Shown here in pieces: positions 17,238-25,735 of a stretch of 64,000 nucleotides of DNA; within the stretch, counting starts at the first letter, position 1, and each line of letters starts with the position of its first letter. Under the pieces are notes generated by a model. It did not search any database. It was not told the DNA's origin and worked only from the letters and a program-made list of their open reading frames with translations. This stretch comes from VFMC01 sp046331225 (lineage in GTDB: Bacteria; Actinomycetota; Acidimicrobiia; Acidimicrobiales; Ilumatobacteraceae): assembly GCA_046331225.1 (NCBI GenBank), contig JAXLRF010000007.1:1-64000 (forward strand). Reading direction: 5' to 3'. A program made the translations under genes and the position numbers.

Positions 17238-18680
17238 GTGGGTGAACCGACGGACGACATCGCGCGACGTGTCGCCGCCGGACTCGGCGCCGGCATGGCC
17301 TATCCGACCGCGCTCCTCGATCCGACGCTCGTGTTCGTGTGGGTGAGCCCGTCGATCACCGACGCGACGGGGTGGCAGCCCGACGAGCTCGTGGGAACCA
17401 GCGCGCTCGACTACGTCGTCGCCGACGACCTCGCCGAGCTGCGGCGTTTGCTCCATCCCGCGCGTGCCGTGCCGAACGCGCCCGGCGAGGACCCGGCCAG
17501 GCGTTCCACCAACCGGGTTCGCTTCCGAACCCGCGGCGGTGGATGGGTGGCGCTCGAGTTCGCGGCCAACAGCCAGCTCACCAACCCGGAGGTGCGCGGG
17601 ATCGTCGTGGTGTTCGTCGAGACCACCGAGCGGCGTCTGATCGACGGGGTCTACGAGGCCATGGCGAGCGGCGAATCGCTCGGTGACATCGCCACCAAGG
17701 TCGCGGCGCTGTTGAGCTGGCAGGCGTACGGGGCACGAGCGAGCGTCTCGCTGCCGGGCGTGACACCGCCGGTCGAGGTGTCGGTCGGCCGACGAGACGC
17801 CGACACGGTCGTCGTGTCGCACCAGATCGACGAGGTCGGTCGGCTCGAGGTCGAGTATCCGGACACCGTGGTGGTCTCGGACTGGTTCCGTCTGTTGCTC
17901 GATCGCTCGGCGGGTCTCGTTCGGGTCGCGGTGTCCCGTCACCTCGGCGAGCAGTTGCTCGTTCGGCGGCTCGCGGAGAAGACGGCGATCATCGCCGCGG
18001 TGTCCCACGACCTGCGCTCCCCGATCGCTGCCATCCAGCTCATGTCGAATCTGCTCGACGGTGACGAAGAGCGGCTCAGCGAGGACCAACGCCGCCGGCT
18101 GGCGACCCGCATCCGGACCGACGCGCAGCGCACCTCGCGATTGCTCGCCGATCTCACCGCCGTCGATCGGATCCTGCACGGTGCCACCGAGCTGCACGTG
18201 CAGCCGGTCTCGCTCGGTGCGTTGACCGAGCGTGTGCTGAACGAGCTCGACGTCGACGGCCGCGCTGCGCCGACGGTCGCGACGGGCGACGTGATGGCCG
18301 TCGTCGACCCGGCACTCACCGAACGCATCGTCGACAACCTCCTCTCCAACGCGATGAAGCACACGCCGTCCGATGTCCGCATCCACGTGTCGTTCGAGGC
18401 GCTCGAAGATGTCGTCGTGGTGCACGTCGACGACGACGGGCCGGGCGTGCCGATGCACGAACGCGAGCGGATCTTCGACGCGTACGTGCGTGGGGACGCC
18501 GAGCAGCGGCATCGTCCCGGGTCGGGTATGGGGCTGTTCCTGGTGCGCACGTTCGCCGAGGTGCAGGGTGGTGCGGCCGACTGCTCCGCCTCGCCGTGGG
18601 GCGGTGCCCGGTTCAGTGTCCGTCTCCCGGCTGCACCGACGCAGGTGCGCGACATGCGCGAATCGCCGGTGGTGCACTGA
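17238..18680 (+). CDS. PAS-domain sensor histidine kinase (cytoplasmic)
   Basis: 480 residues, no membrane helix. One PAS domain (about 20-130, VWVSPSITDATGWQPDELVG), a linker domain (130-245), then HisKA with phospho-acceptor His257 (AAVSHDLRSP), N-box Asn371 (DNLLSNAMKHTP), G1 DDDGPGVP (about 398-405) and G2 GSGMGLFL (428-435). Start GTG at 17238 chosen because it aligns with the start of the downstream paralogue. No response regulator lies nearby, so the partner is elsewhere. Probably senses an intracellular signal or redox/oxygen state; the ligand is unknown. Confidence 0.9.
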   Translation: MGEPTDDIARRVAAGLGAGMAYPTALLDPTLVFVWVSPSITDATGWQPDELVGTSALDYVVADDLAELRRLLHPARAVPNAPGEDPARRSTNRVRFRTRGGGWVALEFAANSQLTNPEVRGIVVVFVETTERRLIDGVYEAMASGESLGDIATKVAALLSWQAYGARASVSLPGVTPPVEVSVGRRDADTVVVSHQIDEVGRLEVEYPDTVVVSDWFRLLLDRSAGLVRVAVSRHLGEQLLVRRLAEKTAIIAAVSHDLRSPIAAIQLMSNLLDGDEERLSEDQRRRLATRIRTDAQRTSRLLADLTAVDRILHGATELHVQPVSLGALTERVLNELDVDGRAAPTVATGDVMAVVDPALTERIVDNLLSNAMKHTPSDVRIHVSFEALEDVVVVHVDDDGPGVPMHERERIFDAYVRGDAEQRHRPGSGMGLFLVRTFAEVQGGAADCSASPWGGARFSVRLPAAPTQVRDMRESPVVH

Positions 18681-18696
18681 CGTATGGTCTGCCGCC

Positions 18697-20796
18697 ATGG
18701 ACGACCTCGAGGCACGCCTCGCGACCGGACTCACACGGGGCACCGCTCACGTGGTGTTCTTCCTCGACGAGGAGTTCGTGATCCGTTGGGTGAGTCCGTC
18801 GGCCGTCGACATGACCGGGTGGCCGCGCGACCAGATGATCGGTCGCTCGGGGTTGCACTTCATCCACCCCGACGACCTCGGTGACATCGGACGACTGGTC
18901 TTCTCCGAACTGCAGGCACCGCACGAGTACGGGGCCGACCCCGCCCGCCGCACCTTCGACGAGATCCGTCTCGCCACGGTCGACGGCACGTGGAAGGCGT
19001 TCGAGTTCGCGGCCAACAACCTCGTCGCCGATCCCGAGGTGCGCGGCTTCGTCGTCATCGCTCGCGACATCACCGAGCGCCGCATGCAGGACGACGTGTG
19101 GGACAGCGTGTCGGCCGGGTCGCCGATCGAGGTGACCGCCGAACTGGTGGCGCACCTGCTGTCGTGGCAGTCCGGCGGTGCGGCGGTGACGATCACGCTG
19201 GCGTCGGCGGCGTCGGCGGCGTCGGCGGCGTCGACGGTGCCGATCACGGTGGGCGAGCCCGCGGCTCGCGTCACCCCGGTGATGGCGGAGATCGCCAACG
19301 GCGCCGGCACCGTGACCATCCACCACCCGAGCGATCCCGAACCGTCGACGTGGGTGTCGATCCTGGCCGAGCGGGCGGCGGCGATGATCGACGCCGCGAT
19401 CCGCCAGACGGCCACCGTGGTCGACGAGCGCCTGGCCCGGCTGCTCGCCGGTCTCGAACAGGGCCTCGCGTACGTGACCGCGATCACCGATCCCTCGATG
19501 ACGATCGAATGGATCAGCCCGTCCGTGCGGGGCCTCACCGGCTGGTCGCCCGACGAGCTGATCGGCCGCAACGCCGTCGATCTCGTGCACGCCGACGACA
19601 TCGACGGCGTGCTCCGCATCCTCGCCGCCGAGGCCGAGGCGCCGCGGGCGTACGACCCGTACTCGGGGAGCGCCGCGGTGAACCGGCTGCGGTTCCGGAC
19701 CGCCGACGGCGGGTGGCGTGCGTTCGACATCGGGGCCAACAACCGCACCGACGATCCGCGCGTGCGCGGGTTCGTGTTCGTGCTCGCCGACGCGGCCGTG
19801 GCCGGGCTGGTCGACGAGGTGTACGACTCGATGATCCGCAACCGTCCCGTCGCCGAGACGGCCGGGTGCGTGGCCCGCATGCTGGCCCACCAGTCGGGCG
19901 GATCACTGGTGCGCGTGCATCTCGAGGACGACGTGTGCGTCGAGGCAGGGCGTCCCCGCGCCGGCGCCGCGTCGTACGAGGTGCCGATCTCACCGGCAGG
20001 CACGCTGATGCTCGAGCACGACGCCGACTCGGTGCCGAGCGAATGGCTCCGGGTGCTGAGCGAGCGAGCCGCCGGTCTGGTCGAGATCGCGATCGCGCGC
20101 GAGCTCGGCGAGCGCGACCTGCGCCGTCGCCTCGACGAGAAGACGGCGATCATCGCCGCCGTCTCGCACGACCTGCGCTCGCCCATCGCCGCGATCCAGC
20201 TGATGTCGACACTGCTCGACCACGGGGCCGTGTCGCCGGTGCAACAGCGCGAGCTGGCGGCCCGCATCGCGCTCGACGCGCGCCGCACCTCGCGACTGCT
20301 CGCCGACCTCACCTCGGTCGACCGGATGCTGCGTGGCGACCTCCGCTCACACCCGGCTCGCGCCTCGCTGCGCACGATCGTCGCCGAGGTGCTGGCCGAC
20401 CTCGACGTCGAGGGCCGCGCACCCGTGGTGCTCGGCCCGGCCGACGTGTCGGCCGTGGTCGACGCGGTGCTCACCGGTCGCATCGTCGACAACCTCGTGG
20501 GCAACGCGCTCAAGTACACGCCGCTCAGCTCGCGGATCGAGGTGGCGGTGTCGACCGATGGCGTCGATGCGGTGATCGACATCGACGACGACGGGCCGGG
20601 CGTGCCGGTCGAGGCACGCGACCAGATCTTCGCCGCCTACGCGCGTGGCGACGAGCCCGCCGACCGTCCCGGCTCGGGCATGGGCCTGTTCCTCGCCCGC
20701 ACCTTCGCCGAGGTCCAGCACGGCACGGTGACGTGCGAGCAGTCGCCGCTCGGCGGCGCACGGTTCCGGGTGCGGCTGCCGCTCGCGCCGCGCTGA
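18697..20796 (+). CDS. Sensor histidine kinase with internally duplicated PAS-linker module
   Basis: 699 residues, cytoplasmic. Residues 1-240 and 241-480 are two copies of the same PAS plus linker unit (WVSPSAVDMTGWPRDQMIG versus WISPSVRGLTGWSPDELIG; HLLSWQSGG versus RMLAHQSGG). They are followed by a HisKA/ATPase core almost identical in motifs to the gene upstream: His491 in AAVSHDLRSP, DNLVGNALKYTP, DDDGPGVP, GSGMGLFLARTF. It looks like a paralogue that gained one more sensor unit. TATGGT lies 8 nt before the ATG, so it has its own probably leaderless promoter 16 bp after the first kinase. Confidence 0.92.
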   Translation: MDDLEARLATGLTRGTAHVVFFLDEEFVIRWVSPSAVDMTGWPRDQMIGRSGLHFIHPDDLGDIGRLVFSELQAPHEYGADPARRTFDEIRLATVDGTWKAFEFAANNLVADPEVRGFVVIARDITERRMQDDVWDSVSAGSPIEVTAELVAHLLSWQSGGAAVTITLASAASAASAASTVPITVGEPAARVTPVMAEIANGAGTVTIHHPSDPEPSTWVSILAERAAAMIDAAIRQTATVVDERLARLLAGLEQGLAYVTAITDPSMTIEWISPSVRGLTGWSPDELIGRNAVDLVHADDIDGVLRILAAEAEAPRAYDPYSGSAAVNRLRFRTADGGWRAFDIGANNRTDDPRVRGFVFVLADAAVAGLVDEVYDSMIRNRPVAETAGCVARMLAHQSGGSLVRVHLEDDVCVEAGRPRAGAASYEVPISPAGTLMLEHDADSVPSEWLRVLSERAAGLVEIAIARELGERDLRRRLDEKTAIIAAVSHDLRSPIAAIQLMSTLLDHGAVSPVQQRELAARIALDARRTSRLLADLTSVDRMLRGDLRSHPARASLRTIVAEVLADLDVEGRAPVVLGPADVSAVVDAVLTGRIVDNLVGNALKYTPLSSRIEVAVSTDGVDAVIDIDDDGPGVPVEARDQIFAAYARGDEPADRPGSGMGLFLARTFAEVQHGTVTCEQSPLGGARFRVRLPLAPR
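19201..19236 (+). repeat. 9-bp microsatellite within kinase linker
   Basis: Four tandem units of GCGTCGGCG (the last ends GCGTCGACG), coding Ala-Ser-Ala repeats at residues 169-180. It lies in a flexible linker, so copy-number change would keep frame. Confidence 0.75.
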
Positions 20797-20820
20797 AGGC
20801 GGGACCGGCCCGCGGGTCGG

Positions 20821-20862
20821 ACGGTGCGGGTCAGACGGTGCGGGTCAGACGGTGCGGGTCTG
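20821..20862. repeat. 14-bp tandem repeat spanning the 3' end of the diguanylate protein gene
   Basis: Three units of ACGGTGCGGGTCAG (the last one diverges at its final bases). The units include the stop codon and last codons (TRTV-stop) of the minus-strand gene, so the end of the gene is itself tandemly copied into the intergenic gap. Confidence 0.75.
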
Positions 20863-22938
20863 GCGCGCCGCGAACTGCTCGGCGGCGATCGGCTCGCCCA
20901 GCAGGTGGCCCTGCACCATGTCGCAGCCGAGCATGCGCAGCCGGTGCAGCTGGTCGGCCGACGTGACCCACTCGGCCACCACCTGCATCTCGAGCGCGTG
21001 CGCGAGTTGGATGATCGCCCGCACGATCGGGTCGTCGTCACCGTTCGCGCCCAGGCTTCGCGCCACGGTGCCGTCGAGCTTGAGCACGTCGGCCTGGCAC
21101 GCCCGCAGCGCGGTGAGCGAGCTGATGCCCACGCCGAAGTCGTCGAGCGCGAGCTGCACGCCGAACCGGCGCAGCGCCTGCAGCGATCGGGTGATGCCGC
21201 CCTGCCCGTCGTTGAGGGTCTGCTCGTCGAAGTCCATCGTCAGCTGCGCGGGCGTGAGCTCCATCGAGCGCACGATCGACAGCACCCGCTCGACGAACGT
21301 GCCCTCCTGCAGCTGCCGCGGCGACACGTTGACGTGCACGCTGAACGTGCGCTCGACCAGACCGGCGGCCAACCAGCCCCGGGCGTCGTTGCACGCCGTG
21401 CTGATCACCCAGTCGCCGATCGGCACGATCGCCCCGGACTCGTTGGCGAGATGTAGGAACTGCGCCGGCAGCAGCCGGCCACGCGTGGGGTGGTCCCAGC
21501 GCAGCAGCGCCTCGGCACCCACCACACGACCGCTGTGCGTGGAGATGATCGGCTGGTAGGCGAGCCGCAGCTCGTCGTTCGCGAGTGCCCGCTCGAGCTC
21601 GGCGGCGAGCTCCTTCTGCTCGACGCTCGCGGCGCGCATCGCCTCGGTGTACAGCTCGACGCGCGAACGGCCCCGGCGCTTGGCCGTGTACATCGCCGCG
21701 TCGGCGTGGCGCAGCAGGGTGAGCGCCGCATCGGCCGAGGGCACGCCCTCGAGGTGCGAGTTGTCCGCCAACGCCACACCAACGCTCACGGTGAGCTCGA
21801 CCTCGACGCCGCGGATCATCATCTTGCCGCTGAGCGCGAGCCGGATGCGCTCGGCCAGCTCGAGGGCTGAGTGCTCGTCGATCGTGCCGTTGCACAGCAC
21901 CACGAACTCGTCGCCGCCGATGCGGGCGATCACGTCGGCCGGCCGGGTGGCGTGCACCACCCTGTTGGCCACCTGCGCCAGCAGCGCGTCGCCCACGTCG
22001 TGGCCGGCGTTGTCGTTGACGTCCTTCAGCTTGTCGAGGTCGAGGAACAGCAGCGCCACGTGGCCACGCGTGCCGCGGATCCGATCGAGCGCGTCGGCGG
22101 TGGTGCGCAGCAGCAGGATCCGGTTGGGCAGCCCGGTGAGGCCGTCGTGCGTGGCCTGGCGCATCAGCTCGGCCTGCATGTGGTTGCGCGCGGTGACGTC
22201 GCGGATGACGCCGCCCCAGTACTCGATCACGCCCTGCGCGTCGCGGTGGATGACGAGATCGACATCGAGGATCCGTTCGAGCGCGTCGGGCCCGCGGAAG
22301 CCGACCTCGCCCGACCACTGCGACGTGGTCGACGCCGTGAGGACCTCGCGGGGCAGCTGGTCGCGGATGGTCTGCAGCAGGTTGCGCACCGACGGGTCGC
22401 GCAGCAGGTCGGCGTCGTCGCCGACGCCGAAGAGCACCCGTGCCGTCTGGTTGGTGTACACCGGCGTGCCGTCGCGGTCGAGGATGATCACCGCGTCGGC
22501 CGACGGCTCGACCACGCCGAGCAGGCGCTCGAGCAGCTGACGCTTGCCGACGGTCTCGGTGTCGTCGACGGCCACCCCGGCATAGGCCTCGATGCGGCCG
22601 AGCTCGTCGCGCATCGGGCTCGCGTTGACGCGCACCCACAGCAGCCGACCGTCGCGGTGCCACACCCGGAACTCGACGGCGAAGTCGGCGTCGTGCTCCA
22701 TCGCCTCGCGCCAGGCGCGGTCGGCCGCGTGCCGGTCGGCGGGATGGGCGTTCGACCACGGCGTGGTGCGCGGCGACGGGACGTCACCGCCGAGCGCGAG
22801 CGCGCGAAACGCATCGTTGGCCGAGAGCAGTCGGCCGTCCCGGTCGGCCTGGAAGATCGCGACCGGCAACGAGGTCAGCGGCTGATCGATGGCAGTTCCT
22901 GACTGTGGATGAGGTGACGGGTCCGTCGTGCTGGTCAC
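20845..22938 (-). CDS. PAS-PAS-GGDEF-EAL cyclic-di-GMP protein
   Basis: 697 residues, no membrane segment. PAS 1 at about 20-130, PAS 2 at about 135-255, GGDEF about 260-425 with intact GGDEF (341-345) and an inhibitory RxxD site (332-335) exactly five residues before it, EAL about 440-690. EAL residues present: E476 (EALLRW), N537 (HVNVSP), D599-D600 (ALDDFG), K620, E656; the usual xEITE motif reads DFDE. It could therefore both make and degrade c-di-GMP; net activity unknown. GTG start; TATAGT lies 11 nt upstream, inside the previous gene's tail. Gap to the upstream lipoprotein gene is 2 bp. Confidence 0.94.
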   Translation of the reverse strand: MTSTTDPSPHPQSGTAIDQPLTSLPVAIFQADRDGRLLSANDAFRALALGGDVPSPRTTPWSNAHPADRHAADRAWREAMEHDADFAVEFRVWHRDGRLLWVRVNASPMRDELGRIEAYAGVAVDDTETVGKRQLLERLLGVVEPSADAVIILDRDGTPVYTNQTARVLFGVGDDADLLRDPSVRNLLQTIRDQLPREVLTASTTSQWSGEVGFRGPDALERILDVDLVIHRDAQGVIEYWGGVIRDVTARNHMQAELMRQATHDGLTGLPNRILLLRTTADALDRIRGTRGHVALLFLDLDKLKDVNDNAGHDVGDALLAQVANRVVHATRPADVIARIGGDEFVVLCNGTIDEHSALELAERIRLALSGKMMIRGVEVELTVSVGVALADNSHLEGVPSADAALTLLRHADAAMYTAKRRGRSRVELYTEAMRAASVEQKELAAELERALANDELRLAYQPIISTHSGRVVGAEALLRWDHPTRGRLLPAQFLHLANESGAIVPIGDWVISTACNDARGWLAAGLVERTFSVHVNVSPRQLQEGTFVERVLSIVRSMELTPAQLTMDFDEQTLNDGQGGITRSLQALRRFGVQLALDDFGVGISSLTALRACQADVLKLDGTVARSLGANGDDDPIVRAIIQLAHALEMQVVAEWVTSADQLHRLRMLGCDMVQGHLLGEPIAAEQFAARQTRTV

Positions 22939-22940
22939 GC

Positions 22941-23669
22941 TCAGCCCTGACTATAGGTGCCGGAGATCGTTCGGCTCTCGAACGTGGCGCCTTTGACGAA
23001 GGCTTGAAGATCGGCTCCGGCGACACCGTCGGACAGCTCGGTGGCCTGGTCGAGGAAGTGCACCGTGTACACGTAGGTGTGCGTCTCGCCGACGGGCGGG
23101 CACGGGCCCGTGTACTTGGCCAGTCCCTGGCTGTTGACGCCGACGATCGCGAACTCGGGGATCGCGCCCTCGGCGAGCGAGGTGGCGAACGGGTCGATGC
23201 CCGACATCACCCAGTGCACGAAGTCGGGCCGGTCCTGGTCCTCGAGCGTGACCGCGATCTCGACCGTGCCGGTGGGCGCAGGTGCCCACACCAGCGGGGG
23301 TGACACGTTGACGTCGTTGCACGCGTAGCGCACCGGGATCTCGCCGCCGTCGGTCCACGCCGACTGCAGGCCCTCGACCGGCGGCACGTCGCCCGTGCCG
23401 AGCGGCAGGGCGGGCACGTCGCCCGAGCCGACGGGGAGCACCGGCACGTCGCCCGAGCCGACCGGCAGCACGCTGGTGGGCAGGGTGCCGATGTCGGCGG
23501 TCTGCAGCGGGTCGAGCGCCACGGTGGTGGGGGCGGCCGTGGTGGACACCGAGCCCACCTGGTCGGGACGAGGGTCGCGGAGGGTGCGGCCATCGTCGTT
23601 GCACGCCGTGAGCAGGGCCGTGACGCAGCACGCGACGACCAGAGAGGAGACCACCGCCCGTGCCCGCAT
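22941..23669 (-). CDS. PEBP family (YbhB/YbcL, Raf-kinase-inhibitor-like) lipoprotein
   Basis: 242 residues. Signal peptide with lipobox LLTAC (Cys about 24), a Thr/Ala-rich stretch, three copies of LPVGSGDVP-type 10-residue repeat, then the PEBP domain: IPVRYACNDVNVSPPLVWAPAP, VTLEDQDRPDFVHWVMSGI, YTGPCPPVGETHTYVYTVHFLD. Anchored outside the cytoplasmic membrane, where it may bind a phospholipid or small ligand; the role of bacterial PEBPs is poorly known. TAACAT (23677-23682) lies 7 nt before the ATG. Divergent from mca, with starts 42 bp apart. Confidence 0.9.
   Translation of the reverse strand: MRARAVVSSLVVACCVTALLTACNDDGRTLRDPRPDQVGSVSTTAAPTTVALDPLQTADIGTLPTSVLPVGSGDVPVLPVGSGDVPALPLGTGDVPPVEGLQSAWTDGGEIPVRYACNDVNVSPPLVWAPAPTGTVEIAVTLEDQDRPDFVHWVMSGIDPFATSLAEGAIPEFAIVGVNSQGLAKYTGPCPPVGETHTYVYTVHFLDQATELSDGVAGADLQAFVKGATFESRTISGTYSQG
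23383..23471 (-). repeat. 30-bp tandem repeat in PEBP lipoprotein linker
   Basis: Three units of period 30 bp, each beginning GGCACGTCGCCCG on the plus strand and coding a VPxLPVGSGD-like decapeptide. It lies between the lipid anchor and the folded domain, so it probably sets a spacer length. Confidence 0.7.
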
Positions 23670-23676
23670 GGAGGGG

Positions 23677-23705
23677 ATGTTACGCGAGCCGCCCCTGGGT
23701 AGCGT
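23677..23705. promoter_or_regulatory. Divergent -10 elements of PEBP lipoprotein and mca genes
   Basis: TAACAT on the minus strand (23677-23682, 7 nt before the ATG at 23669) and TAGCGT on the plus strand (23700-23705, 6 nt before the GTG at 23712). Both imply leaderless messages. Confidence 0.5.
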
Positions 23706-23711
23706 GGTCAC

Positions 23712-24626
23712 GTGACCTTGTGCATCCTCACCGTCCACGCCCATCCGGACGACGAGGCCTCGAAGGGCGCCCCCACGCTCGCGATGTACGGCCAGCAGGG
23801 GGTGCGCACCGTGCTCGTGTGTTGTACCGGCGGCGAGGAGGGCGACCTCCAGAACCCGCACCTGCGCGAGCCCGGTCAGCCGTTCCACGGCCTCACGCCC
23901 GAGGAGGAGAAGGCCAAGCTGGCCGAGCTCCGCCCGCTCGAGCTGCAGCGCTCGGCCGAGATCATCGGCTTCTCGCGCGTCGTCATGCTCGGCTACCGCG
24001 ACTCGGGCATGCCCGACAGCGAGGCCAACGCCCACCCCGACTGCTTCGCCAACGCCGACCTCGACGAGGCGATCGGCCGTCTCGTGAAGGTCATCCGCGA
24101 CGAGAAGCCGCAGGTGATCATCACCTACGGCGACGACCAGCGCGGCTACCCGCACCCCGACCACCTGCGCGTGCACGACATCTCGTTGCCGGCGTTCGAC
24201 CGGGCCGGCGATCCCGACTGGTACCCCGAGCTCGGCGAGCCGTGGCAGCCCTCGAAGCTGTACTACACCACCTGGAGCAAGGCACGGCTGATGGCGGTGC
24301 ACGAGGGCATGATCCGCCTGCGTGGCGAATCGCCGTTCGACCAGGCGTGGCTCGACCGGCCCGGCCAGGACCACCGCATCACCACCAAGCTCGACATCGG
24401 CGACTACCTGTGGGCGCGCACCGGCTCGCTCAAGGCGCACGCCACGCAGGTCGACCCCACCGAACCGTGGTGGTTCGGGCTCGACGACGACCAGCTCCGC
24501 GAGGTGTACCCGTACGAGGACTGGATCCTGGCCAAGTCGCTCGTCGGCGTGCCCGCCGAGGGCGAGGTCGAGACCGATCTGTTCGCCGGGGTGCGCGACC
24601 TGGCGATCAGCGGGGGCGACGAATGA
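23712..24626 (+). CDS. mca: Mycothiol S-conjugate amidase (LmbE/PIG-L family)
   Basis: 304 residues. Zinc-binding motif HAHPDDE at 9-15 with the adjacent Lys of Mca (EASKG), CTGGEEGD, ITYGDDQRGYPHPDH with the second zinc-site His, and SKARLM. Mca cleaves mycothiol conjugates of electrophiles to release a mercapturic acid for export. The Lys beside the zinc motif and the length favour Mca over the related MshB deacetylase of mycothiol synthesis. The GTG start is placed by TAGCGT 6 nt upstream. Its stop overlaps the start of the next gene (ATGA). Confidence 0.9.
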   Translation: MTLCILTVHAHPDDEASKGAPTLAMYGQQGVRTVLVCCTGGEEGDLQNPHLREPGQPFHGLTPEEEKAKLAELRPLELQRSAEIIGFSRVVMLGYRDSGMPDSEANAHPDCFANADLDEAIGRLVKVIRDEKPQVIITYGDDQRGYPHPDHLRVHDISLPAFDRAGDPDWYPELGEPWQPSKLYYTTWSKARLMAVHEGMIRLRGESPFDQAWLDRPGQDHRITTKLDIGDYLWARTGSLKAHATQVDPTEPWWFGLDDDQLREVYPYEDWILAKSLVGVPAEGEVETDLFAGVRDLAISGGDE

Positions 24627-24865
24627 GCGCCGTCACGGGCACCGTGCAGTACCGCGTGGTGTTCGGCAAGAAGGACGAGGCGGTCGAGGGTCCCGACGAC
24701 GCCGACCTGGTGATCACGATCCCGGCGGCCGACGCCGCGCTCGATCCGTCGGTCGCGTTCATGCAGGGCAAGCTCAAGGCGGCCGGGCACACCGGGGTGC
24801 TGTTCGACGTGCTGCGCAACGGCGACGCCGGCGCGGCGATCAGCCGGCTCGCATCGCGTCCCTGA
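24623..24865 (+). CDS. Short SCP2-like (sterol carrier) domain protein
   Basis: 80 residues. The stretch DADLVITIPAADAALDPSVAFMQGKLKAAG fits the core of SCP2 lipid-transfer domains (a strand, then the AFMxGKLKxxG motif), but the protein is shorter than the usual 100-110 residues. The ATG overlaps the mca stop by 4 bp, so it is translated together with Mca. It may bind a hydrophobic ligand or conjugate, an inference from family and coupling. Its last 26 bp overlap the 3' end of the convergent gene. Confidence 0.7.
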   Translation: MSAVTGTVQYRVVFGKKDEAVEGPDDADLVITIPAADAALDPSVAFMQGKLKAAGHTGVLFDVLRNGDAGAAISRLASRP

Positions 24866-25694
24866 GCGACCGGTAGCCCACCAGCACCGCACCGCTGTCG
24901 CGCAGCAGTTCGCGCAGCGTGTGATCGGTGGTGACGAGCGCGAGGTCGTCGATCCAGCCCTCGGCCTGCGGCGACAGGGCCCGCACCTCGGGCGTGTCGA
25001 TCGCCGGCTGCACGTGGATCTCGGTGACCCCGGGCTGCAGAGCACGGATCGCGTCGTACACGCGGTCGCGACTGCCGGCGCGCCAGTCGTGGTCGAAGTG
25101 GTCGGGGAAGACCACCCCCTCCTCGGCCGCGAGGCGCCGGAACGGGAACCCGGCCTGGTCGGCGGTGATCGTCGACGGCAGGCGGATCGGCAGCCGGAAC
25201 TCGATCGCGAGCTCGAGGTACACGTCGAAGAACTCGGGTCGCAGCGTGATCGACGTGAGGTGCGGCGCGAGGTGGGTGACGTCGATGCCCCACGCCAACG
25301 CCCGCTCGATCTGGGCGCGGCACTCGCGGAGCACCTCGGCCGGATCGGCGTGCTCCCACAGGTCGGCCACGTCGCGCGGGAACCCGCCCTCGCCCGACTG
25401 CAGCGACGGGGCGTGCGTGATCGGGCCGAAGCGGTAGGCGTCGTGCTCGCAGTTGAGCGTGAGGTGCACGCCGAGGTCGTCGCCGTCGTAGGCCGCGGCC
25501 GCGTGGCGCGCCCATGGGGCCGGCACCATGAGCGAGGCGCAGGTGGCCACCCCGTCGCGCAACGCCGCGTACACGCCCATGTTGGCGGCGTGGCACGAGC
25601 CGAGGTCGTCGCACGAGATGATCAGCAGCTTGGCGTCGGCCGGGTGGCCGAGCCGCGCCGCGAGCGTGGGACCGTCGAGCGAGGGGGTGCTCAT
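24840..25694 (-). CDS. ChbG/HpnK (YdjC) family deacetylase-like protein
   Basis: 284 residues. Start region KLLIISCDDLGSCHAANMG carries the metal-binding Asp of the YdjC fold (DDLG), then CASLMVPAPWARHA, DLGVHLTLNCEH (HLTLN, second metal motif) and THLAPHLTSI (the HxxxH-type site). The family removes acetyl groups from chitooligosaccharides or hopanoid glucosamine; the substrate here is unknown. TAACGT lies 7 nt before the ATG. Tail-to-tail overlap of 26 bp with the SCP2-like gene. Confidence 0.85.
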   Translation of the reverse strand: MSTPSLDGPTLAARLGHPADAKLLIISCDDLGSCHAANMGVYAALRDGVATCASLMVPAPWARHAAAAYDGDDLGVHLTLNCEHDAYRFGPITHAPSLQSGEGGFPRDVADLWEHADPAEVLRECRAQIERALAWGIDVTHLAPHLTSITLRPEFFDVYLELAIEFRLPIRLPSTITADQAGFPFRRLAAEEGVVFPDHFDHDWRAGSRDRVYDAIRALQPGVTEIHVQPAIDTPEVRALSPQAEGWIDDLALVTTDHTLRELLRDSGAVLVGYRSLRDAMRAG

Positions 25695-25735
25695 CGCGCC
25701 GACGTTACCCGGCGGGCGGGTGCGAGCGGCCGAGT

